Assembly: GCA_007922305.1 (NCBI GenBank)
Contig: ML677358.1
Coordinates: 14,552,913 to 14,616,912, forward strand
Source: Dermatemys mawii
Taxonomy: Eukaryota > Chordata > Testudines > Dermatemydidae
Direction: 5' to 3'
DNA: 64,000 bases
The translations under genes were made by a program, and so were the position numbers. The notes below the pieces were generated by a model. It saw only the letters and a list, made by a program, of their open reading frames with translations. It searched no databases and was not told the DNA's origin. Below, piece by piece: positions 36,406 through 48,254 of this stretch. Within the stretch, counting starts at the first letter, position 1. Each line of letters opens with the position of its first letter.

Positions 36406-37439
36406 ATCACCAGATGTGCATACGTACAGTATTGATCCTGATTTCCAAGCTGTCGATCACCCACAGCTTCTGTTGATGTGTGGCTCTGCAACATGTCCTG
36501 AAACCAGACCCTACCTGGGTTCACGTATAAAGTAAAATCATTAGGCTCTACAGTGTGCCTGACGTGGGAATGATCTACCTGCGAGGAGTCTGAGTGTCGT
36601 TCCCAGCCCTATCCCTATGTACCCTACAGGCCACCCAGACCAGTGGGGGTTGCTCTGTTGTAACATAATTCCAAAAGGAACCACTCTGAAAGGTGAGTCC
36701 TGCCACAAATCATAAGATAGTCTAAGCCGCATCCAATCACTAGCCGCTGACTCGATGATGTCGCTCCTGAAGTATTGTCTTCCAGAGGTGGGACTTCCTG
36801 GAATGGTAATTATGATCAGTTCAGTTACAGAGGCAAACACGTAACTTGCTTTTAGGCTTCTAGCTGCCTCTGGACCCAGTCCTGCTGACTTCAATGCAGC
36901 CCCTTCTATATTATGAAGAGAGGACATGAATTCACTTGAGTTTCAGACTTCCCGGCCTTCTGACTCAGTTTAAATGTTGTCTTTCTGCAGTCAACAGGAA
37001 GTGGAAGATGGATTTCTTGGTGAGCTAGGTTTTCTGTAAACCGTCTGAGGGCCTGACCCAATCTAAGTTGGGGCAGGGAAGAGCAATCAGCTGGGAAGCT
37101 TACAGTTGTTTATGACATTCTTCTGCTCTCATTTCCTCTGACTACACCGCTGCTTGGAGTTCTTCCCCAGACTTTTAGTCTTCATGGAAGTTGACATGCA
37201 GCTGATTGCAAGCCATTTATAGAACCTGATGCCTGTGATCTGTGATGGAATAGGGTTATGCCAACCCCTGGGACAGGGTAAACTCACACATACACGACAT
37301 TACACAGACTTGCATGCACAGAGATTCATTACGTGCAAACAACTTCACACACATATCCTGGTGCATATGCACTGTGCCCCTCCAGCTCTCTCACTCTCAC
37401 ACCCAAGTACATACTGTACATATTGTAAATACTGTAGAC

Positions 37440-38200
37440 CACAGATGTGCTATGATGAAATCCAATAAGGACAAATGCCAAGTACTCCACATACAAAATG
37501 GGAAATGACAGCATAGAAAGGAGTACTGCAGAAAGGGATCTGGGGGGTCATAGTGGATCACAGGCTAAATACAAGTCAACAATGTAATGCTGTTGTAACA
37601 AAACATCATTCTGGGATGTATTAGCAGGAGTGTTGTAAGCAAGACACGAGAAGTGATTCTTCTCTTCTACTCTGTGCTGATGAGACCTCAACTGGAGTAT
37701 AGTGTCCAGTTCTGAGTGCCACATTTCAGGAAAGATGTGGACAAATTGGAGAAAGTCTAGAGAAGAGCAACACAAATGATTCAGGGTCTAGAAAACAGGA
37801 CCTGTGAGGGAAGATTGGAAAACTTGGGTTTGTTTAGATTGGAGAAGAGAAGGCTGAGAGGGCACATGACAAAAGTTTTCAAGTACATAAAAGGATGTTA
37901 CAAGGAGGAGGGAGAAAAATTGTTCTTCTTAACCTCTGTGGATAGGACAAGAAGCAATGAGCTTAAATTGCAGCAAGGGCTGTTTAGGTTAGACATTAGA
38001 AAAAACTTCTTAACTGTGGTTAAGCACTGAAATAAACTGCCTAGGGAGGTTGTGGAATCTCTATCATTGGGGATTTTTAAGAGCAGGTTGGACAAACACC
38101 TGTCAGGGATGGTCTAGATAATACTCAGTCCTGCCTTGAGTGCATGGAACTGGACTAGATGACCTCTTGAGATCCCTTCCAGTTCTATGATTCTGTGCTA
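37440..38200 (+). mobile_element. CR1 LINE 3' portion, about 760 bp
   Basis: Begins with 'AATCCAATAAGGACAAATGC', runs through the reverse-transcriptase C-terminal coding region ('ATGTGGACAAATTGGAGAAA', 'AGGCTGAGAGGGCACATG', 'GAAGCAATGAGCTTAAATTG') and ends with 'GATCCCTTCCAGTTC' and the terminal 'TATGATTCTGTG'. Frame is broken by stops at about 37713 and 37760 and at 38028, so it is inactive. Confidence 0.85.
37776..38030 (+). pseudogene. CR1 reverse-transcriptase C-terminal fragment
   Basis: The translation contains IQGLENRTCEGRLENLGLF, RTRSNELKLQ and FRLDIRKNF, the same order as the better-kept copy at 48.3 kb. The ATG is internal to the LINE reading frame and is not a real start. An in-frame stop after VVKH truncates the tail relative to the 48.3-kb copy. 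Confidence 0.8.
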
Positions 38201-40150
38201 TCCATGAGATATAAAGCAGAGCCGTATAACTAACTACATTTATCACATACCTTCTCCACTTTGCCTACACGCTTCCCCCTGCTCCATCCCCTACCAGGAT
38301 TCCTACCATTCTGGAGCTCTGAGCAACTTTCAGAAGCAAAAGCCACATTTAAACAAAATGAACTTTCCTCTCCCCCAGAGTCTGCCATGCAAATGTTTCT
38401 CTCTTTCTCCCTCAAAATTACAATGGCCCGATACCCAAAATAAGCCCAGTTCAGCCCTGCCCTCGTGGTGTTGCGGAGCTAGAAATAGGAGCTTTATACA
38501 ATGGAAAGAAAACCGTCGTGTGTTCCCAGTGGGGACACAGCATTTCTGCTTCTAGCTCTGGCAGGTCCTAGGAGAGCAGATCTTAAGCCGGTGGCATTAG
38601 TCTGTATAGAAAAGTGATTGCAGGTATTTGTTTTAGGTGTTTTCAGTGCATTAGTTCAAATTTTCCTAGTCCTCTGTGTCCTGGCTGATTGGGCTCCTGA
38701 TAATAAAGGGACCTGGTGTTTCGGGGAGAGGGATGTGAAAAAGTAGTCAATAAAAAACTTAGAATTCCCTCAAATGATTTCAGTGTAAAGCACTAGAACC
38801 ATGGTGGGGGGATGGGAAGGTTTTACTGGCCCACCTTTGGGGCATACACCAAAGCTCACTCCAGTGGTGCTGAAACATCTTTTAGAATGGGGGCACTGCG
38901 CCCTGCCATCCCTGTCCATGTCTCCCACGCGTCTAAGACCCGGGGCCAGGAGCAGGGCCATGGCATGGGCGGGGGCTGGGGGAATAGAAATACCAGCCCT
39001 TTCACTTGAGATCAGAGGTTTGATTAATGGAGAGAGAGGTTTCCAGGTGTATTGAGATCCAGAGTTTGACTGGTCCTGGTATAGAAGTCTGAGCAATGTT
39101 TGAATCTGGGTCCTCTTCAGAACTTAGTGTTGGAGATGGGCTTGGAACAAAACCTGGATCCTAGTTCCTGTTGGTCAAAACCATGCTGTAACTGCAGGGT
39201 AAGCAGGTTGAGGAAATTGGAGCAGATTCTTTAACTTCATCCTCCCTTAGTCAAGGAGAGAAGGTAACAGGCAGCAGCTGACTAGAGGCACAAATGAAAG
39301 CAAGGAATCAGGCTGAACAGAGAGGAACTTGGTGAGTAGAAGGGGGAAGAGTTTTTTGCCAAGACTGACTAGTCTTTAACTCCGAGAAAAAAAATCTAGG
39401 ATGCCAAAGATGCCTCCCTGATCACAGACACTTTATAAGAGAAGTGGGGAAATGTCTCATCAGTTCAAGTTAACCATGTCCCAGCTGTTCCAATCAGATA
39501 AGGAGCCGTCCTGTGGGAGATCAGTTGGGATGCTGTGCTTGGGCAGCTCATTAGCCTTCGGGCTTTCGCTCAGAACCTTGTCAAAGGAGAAGGTGTCAAG
39601 AGATGGTTTCCAAGTGCCGCTCTGATGAAGAGCTCTGTCCTGAGGAGGCAGAGGAATTTTAATGGCTAAACAGGAGAAGTGAAACGGAGGATTTAGTTTG
39701 CTTCTCCCTCCTTCTCTCCCCTCAGCTTTCAGACACAAATAGTCATTTGAATATTTCCTGTGGAGAGGTCGCCTCTTTCAGGGAACCTGCCCCAGCTAGG
39801 ACTTGAACTGAGGGGTTTTGCATCCGAAAGCAGCCCCTCTGCCACTGGCTTTAGTGGGTAGCAGCCCTGATATCCCCTTAGCAGGCTTCTAGCTACGAGC
39901 TAGTCTGTGCTGAGTGGCTCTCGGCATAGAAAGCCCCCCGGGAGATAAGGAGGAGCAACCCAGAACAGTAAGAGGGAATTGGGTTGGGGGGGTGGATTAT
40001 GGCTCCGCAGGCAGGCTGGGATTCTGTGAGCTGGTTGCTATTTGCCGCAGAAGTGGCTTAGGGAAAGTGATACTCTTGTGAAAGCAGCTGTGTGTGTGTG
40101 TTTGACCTTGATGTTGCAAACATAATAAGAGTTGCACTTGAGAGCAGCAT
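38201..40150. other. Mostly single-copy sequence
   Basis: No recognisable exon or repeat. A minus-strand 92-codon frame at 39460-39738 has no similarity I can name. An odd tRNA-like trace near 39790-39850 was examined and rejected. Confidence 0.45.
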
Positions 40151-40179
40151 CACGCACACACATATTTCTTCTTCCTTGC

Positions 40180-41535
40180 ATTAATCCCATCAAATGGGGG
40201 CCACTCTACGAGTCCTCTCCCTCTAAAGTGCCATTTCCTCTATCCTGGCTCATGCTGACATATCTTCCTTTATGACAGCCACCGGTTCTTTTTGGATCAG
40301 CCGCTCTGTCTTTTTCCTTCAGTCTTGCTCTGTTGGACTCTCTTACACATACAGTTGTCACGACTGCGCTTTATGTGACCAAGCCATCTGAGCCCACACT
40401 CCCTCATTTAGAGGTATTACTTTGAGCATGTCTCTGAACATGTCCTGTGGTCTTTCTTGCTTACAACACTCATCCAGCTCACCACACGCATATCTCTAGA
40501 TCAGATCACCTGCTCATGATTCTTCTTTGTTGTCCAGCACTCAATGCCATATGTTAAAACTGAACTGGCCATTTTTTTTTATAGACTTTCCCTTTTAATC
40601 TTACTGGTATCTTCTAGACAGATGCTATACCACGCCTCTCTTGCCATTTGAGCCCAGCATTTATTATTCTTAACTCTAATTTCCTCCTCCATTTCCCCAG
40701 ATTCTACAACCCAGATTCTTGAAACTTTGCATGTTGAGTATTGTCTTCCCTTCTAGTTTCAACAATAATTCTTTGGTGTTCACATTATTGAAATTACGTA
40801 CCATATACTATGTTTCCCCCATCCTTATTTTTAAGACCAAGTCTCTCCAGCATATCCCTCCAATTATCAAGATCCTCTTCCAGACAATCTTTCTCACTGA
40901 ATAGAATATCATCTGCAAACAGCATGCACCAAAATGCTGACTTTTGTGTGTCCCTTGTGATGGTATCCTGGACGAGGATAAACAGTTTGGTGCTGATCCC
41001 TAATCCACTCCCTCCTTTACCAATAGTTCATCTGTCTCACTGCTAGAAGTTCTGGCTGTTGATTGTTGCATCTACATACATAAGAATGGCCACGCCAAAG
41101 GTCCTTCTAGCCCAGTATCCTGTCTTCTGACAGTGGGCAATGCTAGGTGCCCCAGAGGGAATGAACAGGACAGGTAATTATCAAGTGATCCGTCCCCTGT
41201 CGCTCATTCCCAGCTTCTGGCAAACAGAGGCTAGGGACACCATCCTGCATGGCTTAAACAAACCGTACATAAAGTTCTGGTACCATTTTCTCCCTCAAAC
41301 AACCACCAGATGACATCCCTTGGAACTGAGTCAAAGGCCTTTTCCAGATCAATGAATACCATGTGAATGCTTTTCCTTTTCACTCTCAATTTTTCCACTA
41401 GCTGCCTCCATGCAAAACCAGCATCTCTGGGCTATCTTCCTGGCCCAAAGCCAGATTGATCTGCAATAATATCTACGTCGTCGCTTAGTCTCTTATCGAT
41501 GACTCTCTCCCACGGTTCCGCCGAATGACGCACCA
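40180..41535 (-). mobile_element. RTE-like non-LTR retrotransposon, minus strand, interrupted
   Basis: The minus strand encodes, in order, a reverse-transcriptase segment with FIDLEKAFDSVPRDV (41318-41360), the catalytic box MLFADDILFS (around 40895-40925), and a C-terminal region with TYGIECWTTKKNHEQ (around 40500-40560) and a tail with basic residues. This order and the YGxECW motif are typical of RTE-type LINEs. Frameshifts and stops separate the pieces, and a 170-bp foreign repeat is inserted between the first two. No endonuclease part is present, so the copy is 5'-truncated and dead. A jockey-superfamily relative remains possible. Confidence 0.75.
41077..41249. repeat. Interspersed repeat nested in the RTE-like LINE
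   Basis: 'ATAAGAATGGCCACG', 'AAAGGTCCTTCTAGCCCAG', 'TATCCTGTCTTCTGACAGTG' and 'CAAACAGAGGCTAGGGACAC' are phrases I recall as extremely common in turtle genomes. The family assignment is uncertain (possibly a CR1-related segment). It separates two parts of one reverse transcriptase, so it arrived later. Confidence 0.6.
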
Positions 41536-41609
41536 GCTTTATACCACTATTATTTGCCACGCACATGCAAATACATTCCCTACGAAGAAACAGAAGGGAG
41601 CCTTTCTAA

Positions 41610-41852
41610 TATGCTTTGAGATTATTGATGAAAAGCACTACATAAGAGCTATGTATTATTATTACTTATTGTTGTCAGTGACTTCATCACTCTTTTGTTG
41701 GGTGCTCCAGCTGCTTCTGCTTTGGAAGCTAGTAACAAGGGTCTGTGTAGAAAATGTGACCAGAAGGTGAGTTATAGTCTTTTTATTCTGTTTGTACAGC
41801 GCCTTGCGCAATGGGTCCTGGTCCATGCAACATAAATAATAATGCTGTGTCC
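41610..41852 (+). mobile_element. Two CORE-SINE tail fragments
   Basis: 41610-41672 reads 'GATGAAAAGCACTACATAAG' and then a TATTATTATTACTTATT tail. 41785-41852 reads 'TTTGTACAGCGCCTTGCGCA' and ends AACATAAATAATAATG. Both are 3' ends of the tRNA-derived SINE group; heads are missing. Confidence 0.55.
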
Positions 41853-44800
41853 CCTACTACTGCCACACGAAACAGCCCAGAGAAAAGGAGACAAAGGGAA
41901 ATAATCACTACGCACAAACCTGTTGGATCAAGCCTGCTGGCTCAGTTCACTTTTACGGACTAGCTCAGATCCACTGACACATGGATAATGGGAGACATGT
42001 TCCCATACCCCACCTTCCACATGGGAGCGGGGGACATCCATGTCCTCCAGCGTAACTTCCATGTGATTTCCATTGTTCATATGCAGGTTTTTTGTTCCTA
42101 AGAAGAAAGCCCCATATGAAATACATGGGAGCCAAACTGAGTTCACCTGAGCCACATAAAATGCATGCGTGATAGGCAGGATCCACAAGGAAAACACATG
42201 CCCCTCATTTACATGTGTTTTCTTAGTAAGGGAAAGATGGGGAGTCCCTGAGGTTTTCCTGCATGGATGTTCAGCCATTGTACAGAGGTTACAGTGGGGG
42301 TGCAATGAACCCACCCTGTTAGGAGTCCTTTGGCTGGAGTTTGTAATTCAGTTCCTCGTGTTTCAGTGCTCTCTGCCTCGGGCCTGCCATTAACAAATCA
42401 GACCCTCACTGGCCCACGAGCCTCCAATTTCTCGGCAATCAGGACTTATGAAAATACAAGCTGACCCCGAGGGTGAGCCAAGAGGAGGCGGGGGGGGAAG
42501 GAGCTCAGGGGGCAGGATATCTTCAGCTGGTTCTCATTAATGGCTGCTCATTCCTGGAGGGCCGAGTTCCCCACTCTGTCTCCTGCCCAGGCTCCTTCTT
42601 CTGCCTTCTTTCTTTGATCAAAATGTTCGGCTGCTTCCAACCAGGCGTAAGGTGAAAGGCCCTTCAGCACTGTTCCAGTCCCTGCATCCCCACATCAGCC
42701 GTTCCCGACCTATGAGGTAGGCCGGCTGACTCTCACGCCAACACACACATGGACACTCATGTTCTTTCTCACACGCACACGCTCCCCCTTGCTCTGCCTC
42801 GCATGGCCCCTGAAGTGATGAGGGTTGCAGGATAGACAGGGCTATATTGTTGGACGGAGGAGGCAGATCACTTAGACAAACACAAGGTTAATGCAGGGGC
42901 AGTTGGCTAGACACCGGGGGTGAGCGCCTCGCGGGGGAAGGAGGCGGTAATTAGGAAACGGGGGTAGGCCGTGGCGTGGCCCTGTTTGCAGAGTTGAACA
43001 AAGGGGCTTTCTTGCCGTTACTGCCCAAGGAGAACTTGTCTGGTTTCACAAAGGAGAAAGGAAAAAGCCGTCTGCGTCAGAGACGATGGCAAGAGAAATT
43101 TTTCTGAAGCGCAAGGAAACTCAAGACTCTGCAGCTCAGCGGAAACCTCCCACAGAACTTGCTTCATCTCTGGTTAGGTTGAAAGGACAGTTATGCTATA
43201 ATGCTGGGTAAGAGAGGCTGTTGTAAAAATCTCCTGGCCTTTTACAGGGTGGGTAGGAAGCCCAGCTGGCGGTTTGGACATTGCATATCACTCAGTTTGG
43301 CCTTGTGGCTGAAACCTCTGTATTCCCTCAGTTCCTTCAGTGAGTGCATGGCCAGGACTCACAACAGCCTTTGCATGTGCTCAGAATGGCTCTTCCAATT
43401 GCCCTGACTTTACCGGCTGTGGGGGTTAGTGGACGTCGTCGTGTAGGGGGAATGGAAGGGTGTGTTTGTGGGCATCATCCCAAAGTGCAGGGGTGTGCTG
43501 TGTGCTGGTTATAAAGGCAGCAAAAATCTCACTGTGAACCAGGTACGGCACCTGAGCTTCATTAGGATACTCTGCAAAAACCTTTCTCCTCAATGAGCTT
43601 TTGCACCATAGCCAGACTGGCACAACCAACACTGACACGCCTATCTAACGTAATACCCCACCCCCACCCCAAAATAAACTCCTCTAACAGCAACCAGCCA
43701 AACTAAAAACGCCACAAGCAGAGGTTTTTTCCCCCTGCAAAGGGAGAAATGTCAGAGGCGCCATAACTAGGGACTGCATTACTGCTTTTTTTTTTAATGG
43801 AAGGGGCTCAGATACTGTGGTGATTGGAGGCTGTGTAGAGCCCTACAATAGATTTAAGCAAAGCTTTCCTGACAGCAATAAATTACACAGCCCAGCAAAT
43901 CCCATCTAGTGAATGTACATATTTGGCCTGGGTGCATACATGACAGTACATGTTTCGGCATTGATCTGTACATCCTATGGCCACATTACAGATATGGAGC
44001 TTAAGCGTTTCCACGTTTGCGGGTGGGCTATTCATAGGCATGGGCCTGAGCTGGTCGGAGAAATTTCAATGCAATATGCAGTTCCATTCTTGCGCTGTTT
44101 TGTGGAGTGAATGAATATTTATGACTTGGCAACTTTTTCACCTCAGTGCAGGGGTGTGTGTGTGTATGTGTGTGTGTGTGTGTGTTCATTGTGTGATGAC
44201 AATGTAGTGATCTGTGTGTATGCTAGTCATTCCTGTACAGCTAGGGCCAAATTCAGCAGTGACGTAAATGCACTTGTAAGTCCCACGTTGGGGGTGACTT
44301 GGTTAAAAAAAAACCAGGTATATGTGGGTGTAAGTGGCCCAGCTGAGTAGCTTGCACCAATTTTGAATATTGAAGGGAACAAATTCATCCCCATGGCTGC
44401 CCTCTCCATTGACATTCATTGTGTCCAGTAATTTAGATCCTAGTTTCCGGTAGGTGATCCAGCAGTGATGTCCACCAAGCAGTTTTCCTTGCACAACCTC
44501 TCAGCTCTTAGTCACACATTTGCTGATACGGGTCTTCAGCGCTTGGGAAGATAAAGCCACAGATAATCCATATGAGCAAGTTACCGGACTGTGTAAGAGA
44601 AACCCCATATGGTTGGGTATTTTTCAATAATGCTTCCAGTTCATTTGTCTTCAAGTATATTCCATAAGATCACAGCAGTATCTATAATTATACAGATTAT
44701 TGTAGATTTTTTTTTTCCACACACCATTTGAAGTTACACCACAGTGTCACTCTTAAGGAAATGTGCATACCTTGAGATATTTGGTATTGTGATGCTGTGA

Positions 44801-45239
44801 CAGTTTATCTGGGGGTTAACTCCAAAATTCCCAGTTCTGATAGAATATTATAATTATGCCATAGGAAGATCATGCAGGTTTTGCTATTGCAGCTGTAAAT
44901 CAAAGGAACTACTTGTACAAGGACCAGTTCTCCAAGGGAATAATAATATTTCAGAGCCCGTGTTGTGCTTAATAAGATTCTTGTCTGAAAGGCTGCTTGT
45001 GAGGTGACCTCTTTCCCACTGTAGATGCAGTAGATGACTCTTGTGTGTTTGATGCTTTCAGCCTCTTGCTGGGATCTTAAATGGTTTGTGTCTTACCGGT
45101 CTGTCTGAGCCTTGCAGTTGTTTCTTGGCAAGATCCAAAAAAGTAGTTAGTGTCTATATCCCTATGCACTTCGATCTCTCCTGGTATGTGCCTGTTATAC
45201 ATAACAATTTAGTTTTCTAAGAACCAAAATGCTTTAGTC
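41853..45239. other. Mostly single-copy sequence with a TG microsatellite
   Basis: No coding exon was recognised. The segment at about 42880-43190 is moderately CpG-rich, free of known repeats and contains TAATTA-like and AACAAAGG words, so it is a possible noncoding regulatory element only. A T run at 43788-43795 and a TG array at 44154-44185 are present. Confidence 0.45.
44154..44185. repeat. (TG)n microsatellite
   Basis: A 32-bp TG array with one TA interruption near its left third. Confidence 0.95.
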
Positions 45240-45731
45240 CAGAGGTTCTCAAACTGGGATCAGGTTCCCTGCTGGGGTGGGGGGCACGAACTGTATTTGG
45301 GGCAGGCGGGGAATGAGAAGCTTTAAGAAAAACAACGTCCTGCACATGTTTTACTCACAGCTGTGAAAACTAGCCAAGCTGATGCCTCCAGGCGTATCAA
45401 GTCCTCAGAAGGCGCGGTGCATTTGACAGATTTTCTGGCACAGCATTTTGCAAAGTCGTTGCCCTCTATACCTTGATCCGTTTGCTACACCACGGTGTGC
45501 ATGTTTCATTGTAAGCATTGAACGCAATCACGGTTTTTTTTGCTTTTGCTCTCATCACAATGGTTCGTTGGCTCTGCTTGAATCGATGCCCTGCTGGTTT
45601 TAATATTTAGTGATGTATGTTGGCTTTTTAAAAAATCGGTATATGCACTTGTGTGGCTGTGGGTGTGCGGGATGTGAACTACTACGATACAATGAGGGGT
45701 GTGTGCGATCAAATACCTTTGAGAACCACTG
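45240..45731. mobile_element. 492-bp nonautonomous hAT-like element
   Basis: Ends are CAGAGGTTCTCAAACT and, in reverse complement, CAGTGGTTCTCAAAGG. Flanks are CTTTAGTC (45232-45239) and CTTTTGTC (45732-45739), a 7/8 match for an 8-bp duplication. No transposase frame. Termini are like those of the nested element at 28648-28967, but the bodies differ. Confidence 0.8.
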
Positions 45732-45779
45732 CTTTTGTCTAACTAACCCAAGTTATTGGTTCAGTGTAGATGTTACTGG

Positions 45780-45862
45780 GGAAATTTAATGGCTTGTGTT
45801 ACACAGGAGGTCAGAATGGATGATCTAGTGGTCGCTTCTGGCCTTAAACGCTACGAAAAATC
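45780..45862 (+). mobile_element. CR1 LINE 3'-end fragment
   Basis: 'GGAGGTCAGAATGGATGATC', 'TAGTGGTCGCTTCTGGCCTT' and 'AAACGCTACGA' are the CR1 3' UTR end. Begins about 50 bp right of the hAT-like element. Confidence 0.75.
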
Positions 45863-48250
45863 GGCTAATGCACCCCATGGCATCTTTGCAGTCACGTTGT
45901 TTTCTTTGCAGACTTGAAGATTGCCAGGGCCTGGGTAAATATACTCTGAAGTCATTAATTTCTCCCCCTGGGAGGAGAGGGAGGAAAGAGAGAGGCCTCC
46001 CTCCATCTTCAAGACAGACCTGTCTGGATGGCACACTCCCCGCGTAAGAAGCTGTTCTTTTACATTTCTGCGTCCGCCAGAAGTGGCTCCCCCAGAACTA
46101 TGCGAGTCCCAGTGAGCTGAAGAGGCCCAGCCGATTAGAGCCGTTTAACATTCTTTACAATGCTGAAGGGATATTATATCAAGATTCTTTTTTTTTTTTT
46201 TCTGCAGACTGTTTTCTTTTCATGGAAACATCAAATGATCTGAGAGATAAGGAGTAAATTTATACAAGTTCACACCGAAGCAGCCAAAACACAGGCAAGG
46301 AAAAATTCCTTCCCCTCTGCACCCCCTCCCTCATCAAACTTCCCCCCACCCCACCCATTTCCTCTCATTCTCTCCAAATTCTCATGACTCCCACAACAAA
46401 CTTGGCCGTCCAGACTCTTCCTGCCACGAATCAAGACTTCCAGTAAAGTCGCCAATGGATCTGTGAGGTGTGGTGGAGGGAAGGTTAAGAAAGGTCACCA
46501 GCTAAGACACACACCCAGATACCCTCGTTACAGCAATTGGGCCCTGAAATTGTGTAGCAGCTGAGAGTCAAAGTCCAGGCATGGTGTTATTAAGATTCAT
46601 AAATCTGTGTGCAACAAATATTTAGGCATCACACCATTACACTGAGTACCAGTGGGATGGGGCTGTACAGTGTATACTGATGAAGTCCAGCGAACTGGAC
46701 AATATGGCAGTTCTGGATGGTAAGAGTATCCAGAGCCTGGAGGTACAATCGATTTAAACATTTTTGAGGTCTTCCTCCCTCTCGGGCCTCAGAATTAATG
46801 TTATTAACAAAGCTGTGTGTGATTAAAAATAACAGAAATGGTGGTGGCGGTGGAGAGGGAATTTCCATTGAAAATTTTCAACTTTTTCTTAAAAAAAGAA
46901 TCAGTGACTGATATTTTTCAGGTTTATGGATGTTCAAGGAAAGCAGACACTTTCTGTAAACATTTCTGTTTGGTCCAAAACCTAATTTGTCTCTGGAAAA
47001 AAAATGGAATGGCAAATTTTTGACCCGCTCTAAAAAGGAATCCTGTTTATTGGTTCATTGCAGCCTGCCGTTCTTTGTATGATAGTGCATAAATACCTTG
47101 TGGGGAGGGAGACAGTCCATTTGAGAACCCAGGGAATTCCTGACTTTCAGCTCCAGCTGTAGAAGGTTCTAACATGCTAGTGTGCAGGAATTGGGATGTA
47201 GCCCTTTAAATATTTAGTCTGAGAGCCCCGTTGTGGTACTCACAGTCTTCTGTTTCAGAAGCCACCAGAACCCTGCCCGGGCAGCAGTTTATATATGTAG
47301 CTAGGCCTTGCGGAGAGTTAGGAAACACGGTTATTTGGGCCCCATTGGGCCATGAGATTCCTTCATATTACATTCATTGTGTAAAACGCTAATGCCACAC
47401 TACCTGCTTACATGCATCTGACACGTGAACTGTGCAAAGCAGCCGCGGAACTCTATCTGAGCTCTGGCGTCCCTCCATGGTGCTCCTCTTGGCTTCATAG
47501 AAAAGTTTCATCCAACTGCTGCCTTTAGGGACGCCCGCTGTCTTCTCACGGGGCTTGCTCCAAAAGGCGTGCTTACTGGGCTGCTGCTTTGACGAGCCAT
47601 AAAGCCCTTGAACATCCACAGACTTCCCAAGCAGACAGTTGGACCCTGTTGACATGACAAGCTGTATCTATGGCAGCGGGAAGTGCTGTTACTCTCAACT
47701 GGATAAATACGATGTGGTTAGAACATCTGTAAAATATATATTTACATAGTCGTCTCCAACAGCTCCCAGTGCGATAAACAAAGCTGCACATTTGATATAG
47801 CTGTCTACACGATCCCGGTTGTGCCTGGTACTCTGCGGCAAAGGTCTTCTCGCACGTTCCCGCTCAGGCCTGGCCACTGGGCCCTTTCTGTGTTATTTTC
47901 CCTTTTCTACCTTCCAAAGAGTATAGTGTAAAAGACAAAGGAAAGGAATTAAATCACCAGAAACCGAACAACGGTCAGGATTTAGGGACCAAGCCTGCAC
48001 CCCTTGAATGGTAAAAAGCCAATCAATTTCAACAACAGTAGGATCAGGCCCTTAAAGGGGAAGTCAGCTGTAAAAGTGACACCCAGGCTCTTTGACTGAT
48101 GAAATGAAATGGTCCTTAGGCCACCAAGCTATCAGATGGAAACACCATGATGGTCCCAATTAAACCAGAGCATCTGGTCTCTTTAAGGGATGCACCCCCA
48201 ATGGAAAACGTTAGAGGCTGCTAAGGAAAACACAGAGATGCAGGCAGCTT
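45863..48250. other. Mostly single-copy sequence with one transposon fragment
   Basis: Nothing coding was recognised. A T run lies at 46188-46202, followed by CTGCAG, which mimics a splice acceptor, but no exon follows. The 46845-47032 transposon fragment is listed separately. Confidence 0.45.
46845..47032. repeat. Fragment related to the 56.4-kb AT-rich MITE
   Basis: 'TTGAAAATTTTCAACTTTTTC', 'ATATTTTTCAGG' and a right end 'GGCAAATTTTTGACCCGCTCTA' resemble the body and GCTCTA-type end of the element at 56402-56825. Boundaries are approximate. Confidence 0.4.
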
Positions 48251-48254
48251 CCAA

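Noticed and set aside
36541..36927. 128-codon minus-strand open frame
   Set aside because: No similarity recognised; the 'CCTGCTGACTTCAATG' wording within it occurs widely in reptile noncoding DNA.
39785..39855. tRNA-like antisense segment (GACTTGAACTGAGGGG and TTTGCATCCGAAAGC)
   Set aside because: No complete cloverleaf: acceptor and D arms cannot be paired. More likely a decayed tRNA-derived SINE.
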